DNA of 64,000 nt from the NCBI GenBank assembly GCA_032000125.1, contig DAMALH010000014.1, forward strand, positions 37,179-101,178. The letters run 5' to 3'. Each line of letters begins with the position of its first letter. Position 1 is the stretch's first letter. Shown here piece by piece: positions 1 through 8,011 of this stretch. The notes under the pieces were generated by a model. The model did no database searches. It saw only the letters and a list, made by a program, of their open reading frames with translations, and was not told where the DNA came from. Source of the stretch: Dryocola sp032000125. GTDB lineage: Bacteria; Pseudomonadota; Gammaproteobacteria; Enterobacterales; Enterobacteriaceae. Position numbers and translations under genes: made by a program.

Positions 1-314
1 CCCTTAATGATTTGACCCTGTTTGATATGCATGAAGCCTTTGCGGCCCAGACGCTCGCCAATTTGAAAATGCTTTCCAGCGAACGCTTTGCGCGCGATGT
101 GCTGGGACGCCCTCATGCAACAGGGGAAGTGGATGAGGCAAAATTTAACGTGCTCGGCGGTTCGATTGCCTATGGGCATCCTTTTGCCGCAACCGGCGCG
201 CGTATGATTACGCAAACGCTGCATGAGCTTCGTCGTCGCGGCGGAGGATTGGGGCTGGTGACCGCCTGCGCGGCGGGTGGTTTGGGTGCGGCAATGGTTC
301 TGGAGGTCGAATAA
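1..314 (+). CDS. fadI: 3-ketoacyl-CoA thiolase FadI, 3' end only
   Basis: C-terminal ~103 residues of FadI, the thiolase (beta) subunit of the alternative/anaerobic fatty acid oxidation complex. It cleaves 3-ketoacyl-CoA to acetyl-CoA and a shortened acyl-CoA. The reading frame is open from the first base, so the 5' part lies outside the window. Visible thiolase motifs are GGSIAYGHPFAATGAR, with the catalytic histidine, and the final CAAGGLGAAM loop, with the second catalytic cysteine. The stop codon overlaps the fadJ start (TAATG), so the two subunits are translationally coupled. Assignment rests on near-identity to the E. coli FadI C-terminus and on fadJ following directly. Confidence 0.96.
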   Translation, partial: LNDLTLFDMHEAFAAQTLANLKMLSSERFARDVLGRPHATGEVDEAKFNVLGGSIAYGHPFAATGARMITQTLHELRRRGGGLGLVTACAAGGLGAAMVLEVE

Positions 315-2473
315 TGGAACAGACAAGCGCATTTTCACTGCATATTCGACTTGATAACGTTGCGGTGGTCACGATTGACGTGCCCGGCGAAAAGATGAAC
401 ACCCTCAAAGCCTCGTTTGGCCCTGAGGTGCACGCTATTATTAAAAAGGTAAGGGATAACAACAGCCTGCAGGGGCTGGTATTTATCTCCGCTAAGCCCG
501 ACAACTTTATCGCGGGCGCGGATATCAATATGATTGCCGACTGCAAGTCTGCCCAGGAAGCGCAGGACCTGGCCCGCCAGGGCCAGCAGATTATGGCTGA
601 GATTGCCGCGCTGCCGATCCCGGTGGTAGCGGCCATCCATGGCGCCTGCCTTGGCGGCGGTCTTGAGCTGGCGCTCGCCTGTCATAAGCGAATCTGTACC
701 GACGATGAGAAAACAAAGCTGGGGCTGCCGGAGGTGCAACTGGGCCTGCTGCCCGGCTCTGGCGGCACGCAGCGTTTACCGCGTCTGATTGGCGTGAGCA
801 ACGCGCTGGATATGATTCTCACCGGCAAGCAGCTACGTCCGCGTCAGGCGCTGAAGCTGGGGCTGGTTGACGATGTTGTTCCGCAATCTATTTTGCTTAA
901 TGCCGCCGTTGAGCTGGCGCTCAAAGGCCGCAAGCCTGCACGTGTTTTACCGGTTCGCGAACGCGTGCTTGCCGGGCCGCTTGGGCGCTCGCTGCTGTTC
1001 AATATGGTGAACAAGAAAACGGAACAAAAAACCCAAGGCAATTACCCGGCCACGCGGCGGGTGCTTGAGGTGATAAAAATCGGTCTGGAGCAGGGGGCGC
1101 ATAGCGGCTACGAGGCCGAGGCGAAGGCCTTTGGCGAGCTGGCAATGACGCCGCAGTCCGCCGCGCTGCGTGGGATATTTTTCGCCAGCACGGAGCTTAA
1201 AAAAGAGCAGGGCGGTGATGCCGCGCCTCGTCCGATTCGCGCGGTTGGCGTACTGGGCGGAGGGTTAATGGGCGGCGGTATTGCTTACGTCACGGCGACG
1301 AAAGGGGCGCTTCCGGTCCGCATTAAGGATATCGGCAACGAAGGGATTAACCACGCGCTGAAATACAGTTGGGATCTGCTGGATAAAAAAGTGCGCCGCC
1401 GTCATATGAAAGGGGCAGAGCGTCAGCGCGAGATGGCGCGCATTTCCGGCGGCACGGATTACAGCGGTTTTCATAGCCGCGATATCGTGGTGGAAGCCGT
1501 ATTTGAAGACCTGGCCCTGAAGCAAAAAATGGTGGAGGAAATTGAACGGCACGCCGCGCCGCATACGGTTTTCGCCTCTAACACATCTTCATTGCCTATT
1601 GCGGATATTGCCGCCAACGCCGCGCGGCCGGAACAGGTTATCGGCCTGCACTATTTCAGCCCGGTCGACAAGATGCCGCTGGTGGAAGTCATTCCCCATG
1701 CCGGTACTTCAGCGCAAACCATCTCCACAACCGTTGCGCTGGCGAAGAAACAGGGTAAAACGCCGATTGTGGTGGGAGACAGCGCAGGATTTTACGTTAA
1801 CCGCATTCTGGCTCCGTATATTAACGAAGCGATGCGCTGCCTGGTGGAAGGGGAGCCTATCGATAAAATTGACGAGGCGCTGGTCAAATTTGGTTTCCCC
1901 GTCGGCCCAATCCAACTTTTGGATGAGGTGGGAATTGACGTAGGGACTAAAATTAGCCCAATTCTTCAGCGGGCATACGGCGAGCGTTTTGCCGCCCCGG
2001 AGGCGATAGCGGCAATATTGAACGACGATCGCAAAGGGAGAAAAAATGGCCGCGGTTTCTATCTTTATGCCTCGAAAGGGCGTAAAAGCAAAAAACAGGC
2101 CGACCCTGCAATTTATAAGCTTATTGGGGTGGCACCAAAAGGGCAGATGGACGCTACAGCCATTGCCGAACGCTGCGTGATGATGATGCTCAATGAGGCA
2201 GCCCGTTGCCTTGATGAAGGCGTGGTGCGCAGCGCTCGCGACGGCGATCTTGGCGCCGTCTTTGGTATTGGCTTCCCGCCGTTTCTCGGCGGGCCGTTCC
2301 GCTATATGGATAGTAAGGGCGCGGGTGAAATTGTCGCAACGCTGCAACGCCTTTCGAGCCGCTACGGCGAAAGATTTTCACCCTGCGACAGGCTGTTAAC
2401 GATGGCCGGGAATAACCTCACATTCAGCAATTCACTGCAACATGAGGCGGAAACCAGGGTCAAAGAAGCATGA
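314..2473 (+). CDS. fadJ: fatty acid oxidation complex alpha subunit FadJ
   Basis: A 719-residue multifunctional enzyme (E. coli FadJ is 714). The N-terminal crotonase domain (about 1-190) gives enoyl-CoA hydratase and isomerase/epimerase activity; the FIAGADI loop (65-71) and glutamates E118 and E140 are in place. The 3-hydroxyacyl-CoA dehydrogenase part starts near 309 with the NAD-binding glycine cluster GGGLMGGG (315-322) and carries the catalytic histidine H446 in GLHYFSPVDKMPLVEV. The C-terminal half repeats the dehydrogenase C-domain. It pairs with FadI in anaerobic beta-oxidation. The start overlaps the fadI stop by one base. No operator for this operon is in the window because its promoter lies upstream of fadI. 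Confidence 0.97.
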   Translation: MEQTSAFSLHIRLDNVAVVTIDVPGEKMNTLKASFGPEVHAIIKKVRDNNSLQGLVFISAKPDNFIAGADINMIADCKSAQEAQDLARQGQQIMAEIAALPIPVVAAIHGACLGGGLELALACHKRICTDDEKTKLGLPEVQLGLLPGSGGTQRLPRLIGVSNALDMILTGKQLRPRQALKLGLVDDVVPQSILLNAAVELALKGRKPARVLPVRERVLAGPLGRSLLFNMVNKKTEQKTQGNYPATRRVLEVIKIGLEQGAHSGYEAEAKAFGELAMTPQSAALRGIFFASTELKKEQGGDAAPRPIRAVGVLGGGLMGGGIAYVTATKGALPVRIKDIGNEGINHALKYSWDLLDKKVRRRHMKGAERQREMARISGGTDYSGFHSRDIVVEAVFEDLALKQKMVEEIERHAAPHTVFASNTSSLPIADIAANAARPEQVIGLHYFSPVDKMPLVEVIPHAGTSAQTISTTVALAKKQGKTPIVVGDSAGFYVNRILAPYINEAMRCLVEGEPIDKIDEALVKFGFPVGPIQLLDEVGIDVGTKISPILQRAYGERFAAPEAIAAILNDDRKGRKNGRGFYLYASKGRKSKKQADPAIYKLIGVAPKGQMDATAIAERCVMMMLNEAARCLDEGVVRSARDGDLGAVFGIGFPPFLGGPFRYMDSKGAGEIVATLQRLSSRYGERFSPCDRLLTMAGNNLTFSNSLQHEAETRVKEA

Positions 2474-2682
2474 GTTTTACCTCTCCGCCGGGAGGCTGTA
2501 AACTCGGTGAACGGACGCTGGTCGGTCATTTTGTAAACTATGGTTGACTATACTTACAGCAATGGAGTAAAAAACAGCGTTTCATTCGGTGTACGGATAA
2601 GGCACAATGCCCGGCTGCTGAATATCTCCCCGGCGTTAAGAGGGGATATTGCGGCATTCCTGGTTAACAAAAGCGGTGCAAT

Positions 2683-3171
2683 ATGCAAGTTTTTATCATG
2701 CGTCATGGCGACGCAGCACTCGATGCCGCCAGCGACTCGGTACGTCCATTAACCCAGTGTGGCTGTGACGAATCCCGTGTAATGGCGACCTGGTTAAAAA
2801 GTCAGGTAGCGGATATCGAACGTGTTCTGGTGAGCCCTTACCTGCGAGCTGAACAGACCCTTGAAGTGGTGCGGGAAGCGCTTAATCTCCCGGAAAAAGA
2901 AGACGTCCTGCCGGAACTGACCCCGTGCGGCGATGTCGGCCTGGTGAGCTGCTATTTGCAGGCGCTGGCTAATGAAGGCGTTGAATCGGCGCTGGTGGTT
3001 TCTCACCTGCCGTTGGTTGGTTACCTGGTGTCTGAACTCTGCCCTGAAGAAACGCCGCCGATGTTCAGCACCTCGGCCATTGCCAGCGTCACGCTGGATG
3101 CGGAAACCGGCAAAGGGGTGTTTAACTGGCAGATGAACCCCTGCAATCTGAAAGTGGCGAAAGCTATCTGA
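2683..3171 (+). CDS. sixA: phosphohistidine phosphatase SixA
   Basis: A 162-residue protein of the histidine phosphatase (RHG) family (E. coli SixA is 161). The RHG motif sits at residues 7-9, with H8 as the nucleophile that is phosphorylated. The second catalytic histidine is in VVSHLPLVG. In E. coli SixA removes phosphate from histidines of phosphotransfer proteins (ArcB HPt, and NPr of the nitrogen PTS). The ATG is the first in-frame start. The 209-bp gap after fadJ contains only a possible weak promoter (TTGACT near 2543). A bidirectional hairpin separates sixA from convergent smrB. Confidence 0.95.
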   Translation: MQVFIMRHGDAALDAASDSVRPLTQCGCDESRVMATWLKSQVADIERVLVSPYLRAEQTLEVVREALNLPEKEDVLPELTPCGDVGLVSCYLQALANEGVESALVVSHLPLVGYLVSELCPEETPPMFSTSAIASVTLDAETGKGVFNWQMNPCNLKVAKAI

Positions 3172-3185
3172 GCCGTGAGCATGAA

Positions 3186-3216
3186 AAAAGAGCCGCGAAA
3201 TGCGGCTCTTATTGTT
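3186..3216. terminator. bidirectional intrinsic terminator between sixA and smrB
   Basis: Perfect 9-bp stem AAGAGCCGC / GCGGCTCTT with loop GAAAT, flanked by A-rich sequence on the left and ATTGTTT on the right. It sits between convergent sixA and smrB and could stop both transcripts. Confidence 0.8.
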
Positions 3217-3243
3217 TCTGTCTTGCAGGCACGCAAGGCGAGG

Positions 3244-3795
3244 CTAAGGCAATTCGGGCGCCTGCCACTCTTCTACCTCAATCAACACCAGCAGGGCTGC
3301 ATCGCCGCCGTACTCTTTCGGCGCCTGATGGAATGCCATTACATGCGGGTGCTGAGCGAGCCACAGCGGCGTTTGCTGCTTTAGCACGTGCTTGCCATGC
3401 CCGTGCATTACGCAGGCGCAAAATACTTGTTCACGACGGCAGGCGGCAATCAACGCGCCAAGCTCCTGCTTTGCCTGAAGCTGCGTTAACCCATGTAAAT
3501 CCAAAAACAGTTCAGGGGAGTAATCACCCCGGCGAATTTTCTTTAATTCAAAATGGCTAACGTCTTCGCGGACATAGCGAGTGGGGCCTTCAGCCGCAAG
3601 CCTTGGCTGGAACTCGTCGGAAAAGTAGTGGCTGGCGTCGACCTGCTCCTGTAACAGCCGTTTCACCGGCACTTCCTGGATCTTTTTGCGCACCGGGCGG
3701 TGGACAATAGTGTCCTGGGCAAGTTTCTTGGTGCCGCTCATCAATTCACGGAAAAGGTTCTTTTCATCAACGCTGAGCGGAGGTTTCTTCTTCAT
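3244..3795 (-). CDS. smrB: ribosome-collision endonuclease SmrB
   Basis: A 183-residue Smr-domain protein, the same length as E. coli SmrB (YfcN). In E. coli it cleaves mRNA between collided ribosomes so that tmRNA can rescue them. An N-terminal extension (1-90) precedes the Smr domain, which carries the conserved DLHG motif (99-102, D99 and H101 being the known catalytic positions) and HGHGKH (131-136). The frame stays open 40 codons further upstream, to 3915. I chose ATG 3795 because from there the protein aligns end to end with E. coli SmrB, and GAGA-type purine stretches precede it. It is divergent from prmB. Confidence 0.93.
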   Translation of the reverse strand: MKKKPPLSVDEKNLFRELMSGTKKLAQDTIVHRPVRKKIQEVPVKRLLQEQVDASHYFSDEFQPRLAAEGPTRYVREDVSHFELKKIRRGDYSPELFLDLHGLTQLQAKQELGALIAACRREQVFCACVMHGHGKHVLKQQTPLWLAQHPHVMAFHQAPKEYGGDAALLVLIEVEEWQAPELP

Positions 3796-3965
3796 CGCTT
3801 TCTCGTCTCGCATCTGCTTTGGCGTCAGTTTACCCGCTTTGCCGCTCATCACTAAATAAAACGCAAATTTCCACCCCGCTACGGTGATTGCCTGCTGATT
3901 TGTCGCGACCTTCATGGCAAACTAATCGATTATTGAATTAGCGCGAACGGCCTGCGGAGGGCAAC

Positions 3966-4898
3966 GTGGATAAAATTTTCGTCGATGAGGCAGTGAGTGA
4001 ACTGCACACCATTCAGGATATGCTGCGCTGGGCAGTCAGCCGTTTTAGCGCCGCCAATATCTGGTATGGTCACGGCACCGACAACCCGTGGGATGAAGCC
4101 GTTCAGCTGGTGCTGCCAAGCCTCTATCTGCCGCTGGATATTCCTGAAGATATGCGCACCGCGCGTCTGACTCCCAGCGAGCGTCATCGTATCGTTGAGC
4201 GCGTGATCCGCCGGGTGAACGAGCGTATTCCGGTAGCCTATCTCACCAACAAAGCCTGGTTCTGCGGTCACGAGTTCTATGTCGACGAGCGTGTGCTGGT
4301 GCCGCGTTCCCCAATTGGCGAGACGATCGCTAACCGCTTTGCCGGCCTTTACGACGCCGAACCCCGTCATATTCTGGATATGTGTACCGGCAGCGGCTGT
4401 ATCGCCATTGCCTGCGCGTATGAATTTACCCATGCCGAAGTGGACGCGGTAGATATCTCCCTTGATGCGCTGGCGGTTGCCGAGCAAAACATCGCTGAAC
4501 ACGGCCTGGAAAATCAGGTTACGCCGATTCGCTCAGACCTGTTCCGCGACCTGCCGAAAGTGCAGTACGACGTTATCGTCACCAATCCGCCGTACGTCGA
4601 TGCGGAAGATATGTCCGATTTGCCGGGCGAGTTCCGCTTTGAGCCGGAGCTTGGGCTGGCAGCAGGAAGCGACGGCCTGAAACTGGCGCGCCGCATTCTG
4701 GCCTGCGCGCCGGATTACCTGGCCGACGGCGGGATTCTGATTTGTGAAGTGGGTAACAGCATGGTACATCTGATGGAGCAATATCCGGACGTACCCTTCA
4801 CCTGGCTTGAGTTTGAAAACGGCGGTGACGGCGTCTTTATGCTGACCAAATCGCAGCTTATCGCCGCTCGTGAACATTTCAGCATCTATAAAGATTAA
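3966..4898 (+). CDS. prmB: 50S ribosomal protein L3 N5-glutamine methyltransferase PrmB
   Basis: 310 residues, identical in length to E. coli PrmB. It is an S-adenosylmethionine-dependent class I methyltransferase that modifies a glutamine of ribosomal protein L3 during 50S assembly. Visible are the SAM-binding motif I DMCTGSGCIA (138-147) and the signature NPPY (207-210) typical of amide-nitrogen methyltransferases. A helical N-terminal substrate-binding domain occupies about the first 100 residues. It is divergent from smrB across a 170-bp gap. Downstream lies a repeat-rich gap before aroC, so the two are probably not strongly coupled. Confidence 0.96.
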   Translation: MDKIFVDEAVSELHTIQDMLRWAVSRFSAANIWYGHGTDNPWDEAVQLVLPSLYLPLDIPEDMRTARLTPSERHRIVERVIRRVNERIPVAYLTNKAWFCGHEFYVDERVLVPRSPIGETIANRFAGLYDAEPRHILDMCTGSGCIAIACAYEFTHAEVDAVDISLDALAVAEQNIAEHGLENQVTPIRSDLFRDLPKVQYDVIVTNPPYVDAEDMSDLPGEFRFEPELGLAAGSDGLKLARRILACAPDYLADGGILICEVGNSMVHLMEQYPDVPFTWLEFENGGDGVFMLTKSQLIAAREHFSIYKD

Positions 4899-4903
4899 GC
4901 TGT

Positions 4904-4931
4904 GCAGGCGGGCCGCAAGGCCCGGCGAAGG
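4904..4931. repeat. GC-rich hairpin, left member of a pair around repeat copy 1
   Basis: The stretch AGGCGGGCCGCAAGGCCCGG can fold as a short GC hairpin and recurs almost unchanged at 5066-5093 (GGCGGGCCGCAAAGCCCG). The two copies bracket the 126-bp repeat upstream of aroC. It may act as a prmB terminator, but there is no good T-run. Confidence 0.5.
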
Positions 4932-4934
4932 TTG

Positions 4935-5060
4935 CTGACAAAGAAGGAAAAGCGTGGTTTTCCTTCTTTGCCGTTATCAGCCGAAAATCAAGAAATTGAT
5001 TTTCCTTGTTTTTTGATTGGTGATGCAGGCTTATCCCGTGACTCGATGAGCTTTGTCGTC
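4935..5060. repeat. structured intergenic repeat, copy 1
   Basis: An element of about 126 bp that recurs at 7081-7206 with small indels. It begins with a 13-bp inverted repeat (CAAAGAAGGAAAA / TTTTCCTTCTTTG, 6-nt loop), continues with a second hairpin built on AAAATCAA / TTGATTTT, and ends in a conserved TTTGTCGTC box. It lies wholly between prmB and aroC. I do not recognise it as ERIC, REP/BIME or an IS. The 13-bp stem with an A/T-rich base could also function as a terminator on either strand. Confidence 0.75.
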
Positions 5061-5065
5061 GGTCT

Positions 5066-5093
5066 GAGGCGGGCCGCAAAGCCCGTCGCCATT
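5066..5093. repeat. GC-rich hairpin, right member of a pair around repeat copy 1
   Basis: GGCGGGCCGCAAAGCCCG followed by TCGCC folds as a GC hairpin and matches the hairpin at 4904-4931. Together they bracket repeat copy 1. Copy 2, near 7081-7206, has no such flanks. Confidence 0.5.
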
Positions 5094-5139
5094 TCGCTCA
5101 CAACACAACAATGACAACAACGGTATTTAAGGAGCCGTG

Positions 5140-6225
5140 ATGGCAGGAAACAGTATTGGACAAGTATTTCGCGTAACGACATTTGGTGAGTCCCACGGCA
5201 TCGCGCTGGGCTGCATTGTGGACGGCGTACCGCCGGGCATTCCTCTTACCGAAGCCGACCTGCAACACGATCTCGATCGCCGTCGCCCTGGCACCTCTCG
5301 CTACACCACCCAACGCCGCGAACCCGACCAGGTAAAAATTCTGTCCGGCGTGTTTGAAGGCGTAACGACGGGAACCAGCATCGGCCTGCTGATTGAGAAT
5401 ACCGATCAGCGCTCGCAGGACTACAGCGCCATTAAAGACGTGTTCCGCCCAGGGCACGCTGATTATACCTACGAACAAAAATACGGCCTGCGCGATTACC
5501 GTGGCGGCGGGCGTTCTTCCGCGCGTGAAACCGCAATGCGCGTGGCGGCGGGCGCCATCGCCAAAAAATACCTGACGCATAAATACGGCATCACCATTCG
5601 CGGCTGTCTGACGCAAATGGGCGACGTGCCGCTTGAAATTAAAGACTGGGAGCAGGTGGAACAGAACCCGTTCTTCTGCCCGGACCCGAGCAAAATCGAC
5701 ACCCTCGACGAACTGATGCGCGCGCTGAAAAAAGAAGGCGACTCCATCGGGGCGAAAGTCACCGTGGTTGCCGATAACGTGCCGCCGGGTCTTGGCGAAC
5801 CGGTGTTTGACCGCCTGGATGCGGATATCGCGCACGCCTTAATGAGCATCAACGCCGTGAAGGGCGTGGAAATCGGCGAAGGCTTTGGCGTGGTGAACCT
5901 GCGCGGCAGCCAGAATCGCGATGAAATCACAGCCCACGGCTTCCAGAGCAACCATGCGGGCGGCATCCTCGGCGGCATCAGCAGCGGTCAGCAGATCGTG
6001 GCGAATATGGCGCTGAAGCCAACGTCCAGCATCATGGTTCCCGGACGCACCATCAATCGCGAAGGCGAAGAAGTGGAGATGGTCACCCGTGGCCGTCACG
6101 ATCCTTGCGTAGGGATCCGTGCGGTGCCGATCGCCGAAGCGATGCTGGCGATCGTGCTGATGGACCATCTGCTGCGCCAGCGTGCTCAAAACGCCGACGT
6201 GACTTCCCCTTTACCGCGCTGGTAA
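5140..6225 (+). CDS. aroC: chorismate synthase AroC
   Basis: 361 residues, the same as E. coli AroC. It converts 5-enolpyruvylshikimate-3-phosphate to chorismate using reduced FMN, the last common step of aromatic amino acid, folate, quinone and siderophore synthesis. The family signatures FGESHG (15-20), RGGGRSSARET and RHDPCVGIRAVPIAE are intact. An AAGGAG ribosome site lies just ahead of the ATG, and a GTG codon one triplet upstream is a less likely start. mepA follows four bases after the stop, so the two form an operon, as in E. coli. Confidence 0.97.
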   Translation: MAGNSIGQVFRVTTFGESHGIALGCIVDGVPPGIPLTEADLQHDLDRRRPGTSRYTTQRREPDQVKILSGVFEGVTTGTSIGLLIENTDQRSQDYSAIKDVFRPGHADYTYEQKYGLRDYRGGGRSSARETAMRVAAGAIAKKYLTHKYGITIRGCLTQMGDVPLEIKDWEQVEQNPFFCPDPSKIDTLDELMRALKKEGDSIGAKVTVVADNVPPGLGEPVFDRLDADIAHALMSINAVKGVEIGEGFGVVNLRGSQNRDEITAHGFQSNHAGGILGGISSGQQIVANMALKPTSSIMVPGRTINREGEEVEMVTRGRHDPCVGIRAVPIAEAMLAIVLMDHLLRQRAQNADVTSPLPRW

Positions 6226-6229
6226 TGCG

Positions 6230-7054
6230 ATGAAAAAAGTCCTTGTGGGGCTGCTGGCGTTGCTTGCCAGCGCCGCCGCTCTTGCCGCCACGCCGTGGCA
6301 AAACATCAGCCATCCGGTTGCGGGCAGCCCGCAGTCCATTGGCGCGTTTGCCAATGGTTGTATCGTGGGTGCCCACGCGCTGCCGCTAAACGACGCGCGC
6401 TATCAGGTCATGCGTCAGGATCAGCGCCGCTATTTCGGTCATCCTGATTTAGTGATGTTTATTCAAAGCCTGAGTAACCAGGTGCATCAGCTGGGGCTGG
6501 GGACGGTGCTGATTGGCGATATGGGCATGGCCGCGGGCGGGCGTTTTAGCTCCGGACACGCAAGCCACCAGACCGGGCTGGACGTCGATATCTTCCTGCA
6601 ACTGCCTAAAACCCGCTGGACGGCCTCGCAGCTGCTTAAACCGCAGGCGCTGGATTTGGTGGCAAGCGACGACAGGCACGTTATTGGGCGCCTGTGGCAG
6701 CCGGAAATCGACAGCCTGATTAAGCTCGCGGCGAAAGATAACGACGTGACGCGCATCTTCGTCAATCCCGCCATCAAGCAGCAGCTTTGTCTGAATGCCG
6801 GTGCCGATCGCGACTGGCTGCGTAAGGTTCGTCCCTGGTTTGCCCATCGCGCCCATATGCACGTTCGCCTGCGCTGCCCGGCGGACAGCTTAGAGTGTGA
6901 AGATCAGCCTTTGCCGCCTCCGGGCGACGGCTGCGGTGCCGAGCTGCAAAGCTGGTTTGCGCCGCCGCCTCCGGGCAGCAAGCCGCCGAAAAAGAAAACT
7001 CCGCCTCCGATACCAGCCTCTTGCCAGGCCCTGCTGGATAATCACCAACTCTGA
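6230..7054 (+). CDS. mepA: penicillin-insensitive murein endopeptidase MepA
   Basis: 274 residues, equal to E. coli MepA. It is a periplasmic zinc (LAS-type, M74) peptidase that cuts D-Ala-meso-DAP cross-links in peptidoglycan and is not inhibited by beta-lactams. An N-terminal signal peptide (about 1-19, ending LAALA or AALA) is clear. Metal ligands H113 and D120 lie in the stretch SGHASHQTGLDVD, and H211 in HRAHMH (206-211). The C-terminus is a proline/lysine-rich tail. It is translated right behind aroC. Confidence 0.96.
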   Translation: MKKVLVGLLALLASAAALAATPWQNISHPVAGSPQSIGAFANGCIVGAHALPLNDARYQVMRQDQRRYFGHPDLVMFIQSLSNQVHQLGLGTVLIGDMGMAAGGRFSSGHASHQTGLDVDIFLQLPKTRWTASQLLKPQALDLVASDDRHVIGRLWQPEIDSLIKLAAKDNDVTRIFVNPAIKQQLCLNAGADRDWLRKVRPWFAHRAHMHVRLRCPADSLECEDQPLPPPGDGCGAELQSWFAPPPPGSKPPKKKTPPPIPASCQALLDNHQL

Positions 7055-7080
7055 CGGATAGGTTCCTGGAATGGAAATCG

Positions 7081-7206
7081 CTAACAAAGAAGGAAAAAAC
7101 GGGGTTTTTCCTTCTTTGCAGTAAGCTGCCGAAAATCATTAATTGATTTTGCCTGTTAATTTTTGGGTGAGATCTTTTCACTCGCAACTGCATGAGGTTT
7201 GTCGTC
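7081..7206. repeat. structured intergenic repeat, copy 2
   Basis: Second copy of the repeat at 4935-5060. The first hairpin is longer and perfect: a 14-bp stem CAAAGAAGGAAAAA / TTTTTCCTTCTTTG at 7085-7098 and 7105-7118. It is followed by AAAATCA / TGATTTT and the terminal TTTGTCGTC box. It fills the gap between mepA and yfcA and ends seven bases before the likely yfcA ATG, so it forms the yfcA leader and may also terminate the aroC-mepA transcript. Confidence 0.75.
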
Positions 7207-7213
7207 AAGTCTA

Positions 7214-8011
7214 ATGGAATGGTTTATGGTTTCCCCCCTGATGCTGGTGGCGCTGTTTTTTGTTGCCCTGCTGGCGGGGTTTATTGATGCGCTGGCGGGG
7301 GGAGGCGGGCTGTTGACCGTGCCTGCTTTGCTGGCAGCCGGTATGTCGCCCGCCCAGGCGCTGGCGACTAACAAGCTGCAGGCCTGCGGCGGTTCGGTTG
7401 CCGCCTCGCTCTATTTTATTCGCCGCAAAGTGGTGAGCTTTGCCGATCAGAAGCTCAATATTGCGATGACGTTCCTCGGCTCCACTAGCGGCGCGCTGCT
7501 GGTGCAGTATGTTAAGTCAGACCTGCTGCGTCAGATCCTGCCGCTGCTGGTGATTGGTATCGGCCTGTACTTTTTGCTGATGCCAAAACTCGGTGAAGAA
7601 GACCGCCAGCGTCGGCTGTACGGCCTGCCTTTTGCGCTAGTTGCGGGCGGCTGCGTGGGTTTTTATGACGGCTTCTTCGGCCCCGGCGCGGGGTCATTTT
7701 ACGCGCTGGCGTTTGTGACGCTGTGCGGTTTTAACCTCGCCAAATCTACCGCTCATGCCAAAGTGCTGAACGCCACCTCGAACCTTGGCGGGCTGCTGCT
7801 GTTTATCATCGGTGGGAAAGTGATTTGGGGAACCGGCTTTGTAATGATGGCCGGGCAATTTTTGGGCGCGCGAATAGGGTCGCGTCTGGTACTGAGTAAA
7901 GGACAGAAGCTTATCCGGCCGATGATTGTCATTGTCTCGGCGGTGATGAGTGCCAAACTGTTATTTGATAGCCATGGAACGGAGATCCTCCGCTGGTTGG
8001 GGGTAGCATGA
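7214..8011 (+). CDS. yfcA: TSUP-family membrane protein YfcA
   Basis: About 265 residues (E. coli YfcA 269). It is a multi-spanning inner membrane protein of the TauE/SafE (TSUP) family, proposed anion or sulfur-compound permeases; its substrate is not established. The N-terminal half-signature GFIDALAGGGGLLTVPALLAAGMSPAQALATNK is followed by the repeat-half motif FYDGFFGPGAGSF. ATG 7214 is chosen as the start. A TTG at 7199, inside the upstream repeat, would add five residues, and neither start has a strong ribosome site. The stop overlaps the epmC start (ATGA). Confidence 0.9.
   Translation: MEWFMVSPLMLVALFFVALLAGFIDALAGGGGLLTVPALLAAGMSPAQALATNKLQACGGSVAASLYFIRRKVVSFADQKLNIAMTFLGSTSGALLVQYVKSDLLRQILPLLVIGIGLYFLLMPKLGEEDRQRRLYGLPFALVAGGCVGFYDGFFGPGAGSFYALAFVTLCGFNLAKSTAHAKVLNATSNLGGLLLFIIGGKVIWGTGFVMMAGQFLGARIGSRLVLSKGQKLIRPMIVIVSAVMSAKLLFDSHGTEILRWLGVA

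Noticed and set aside
2516..2532. FadR-like sequence CGCTGGTCGGTCATTTT downstream of fadJ
   Set aside because: It has several mismatches to consensus and lies after, not before, the fad genes; probably chance.
2540..2752. 70-codon frame between fadJ and sixA
   Set aside because: It overlaps the sixA start in another frame, and the product has no recognisable features.
4935..7206. Identification of the 126-bp repeats as ERIC elements
   Set aside because: The length is similar, but the conserved ERIC core (as in the usual ERIC primers) is absent.
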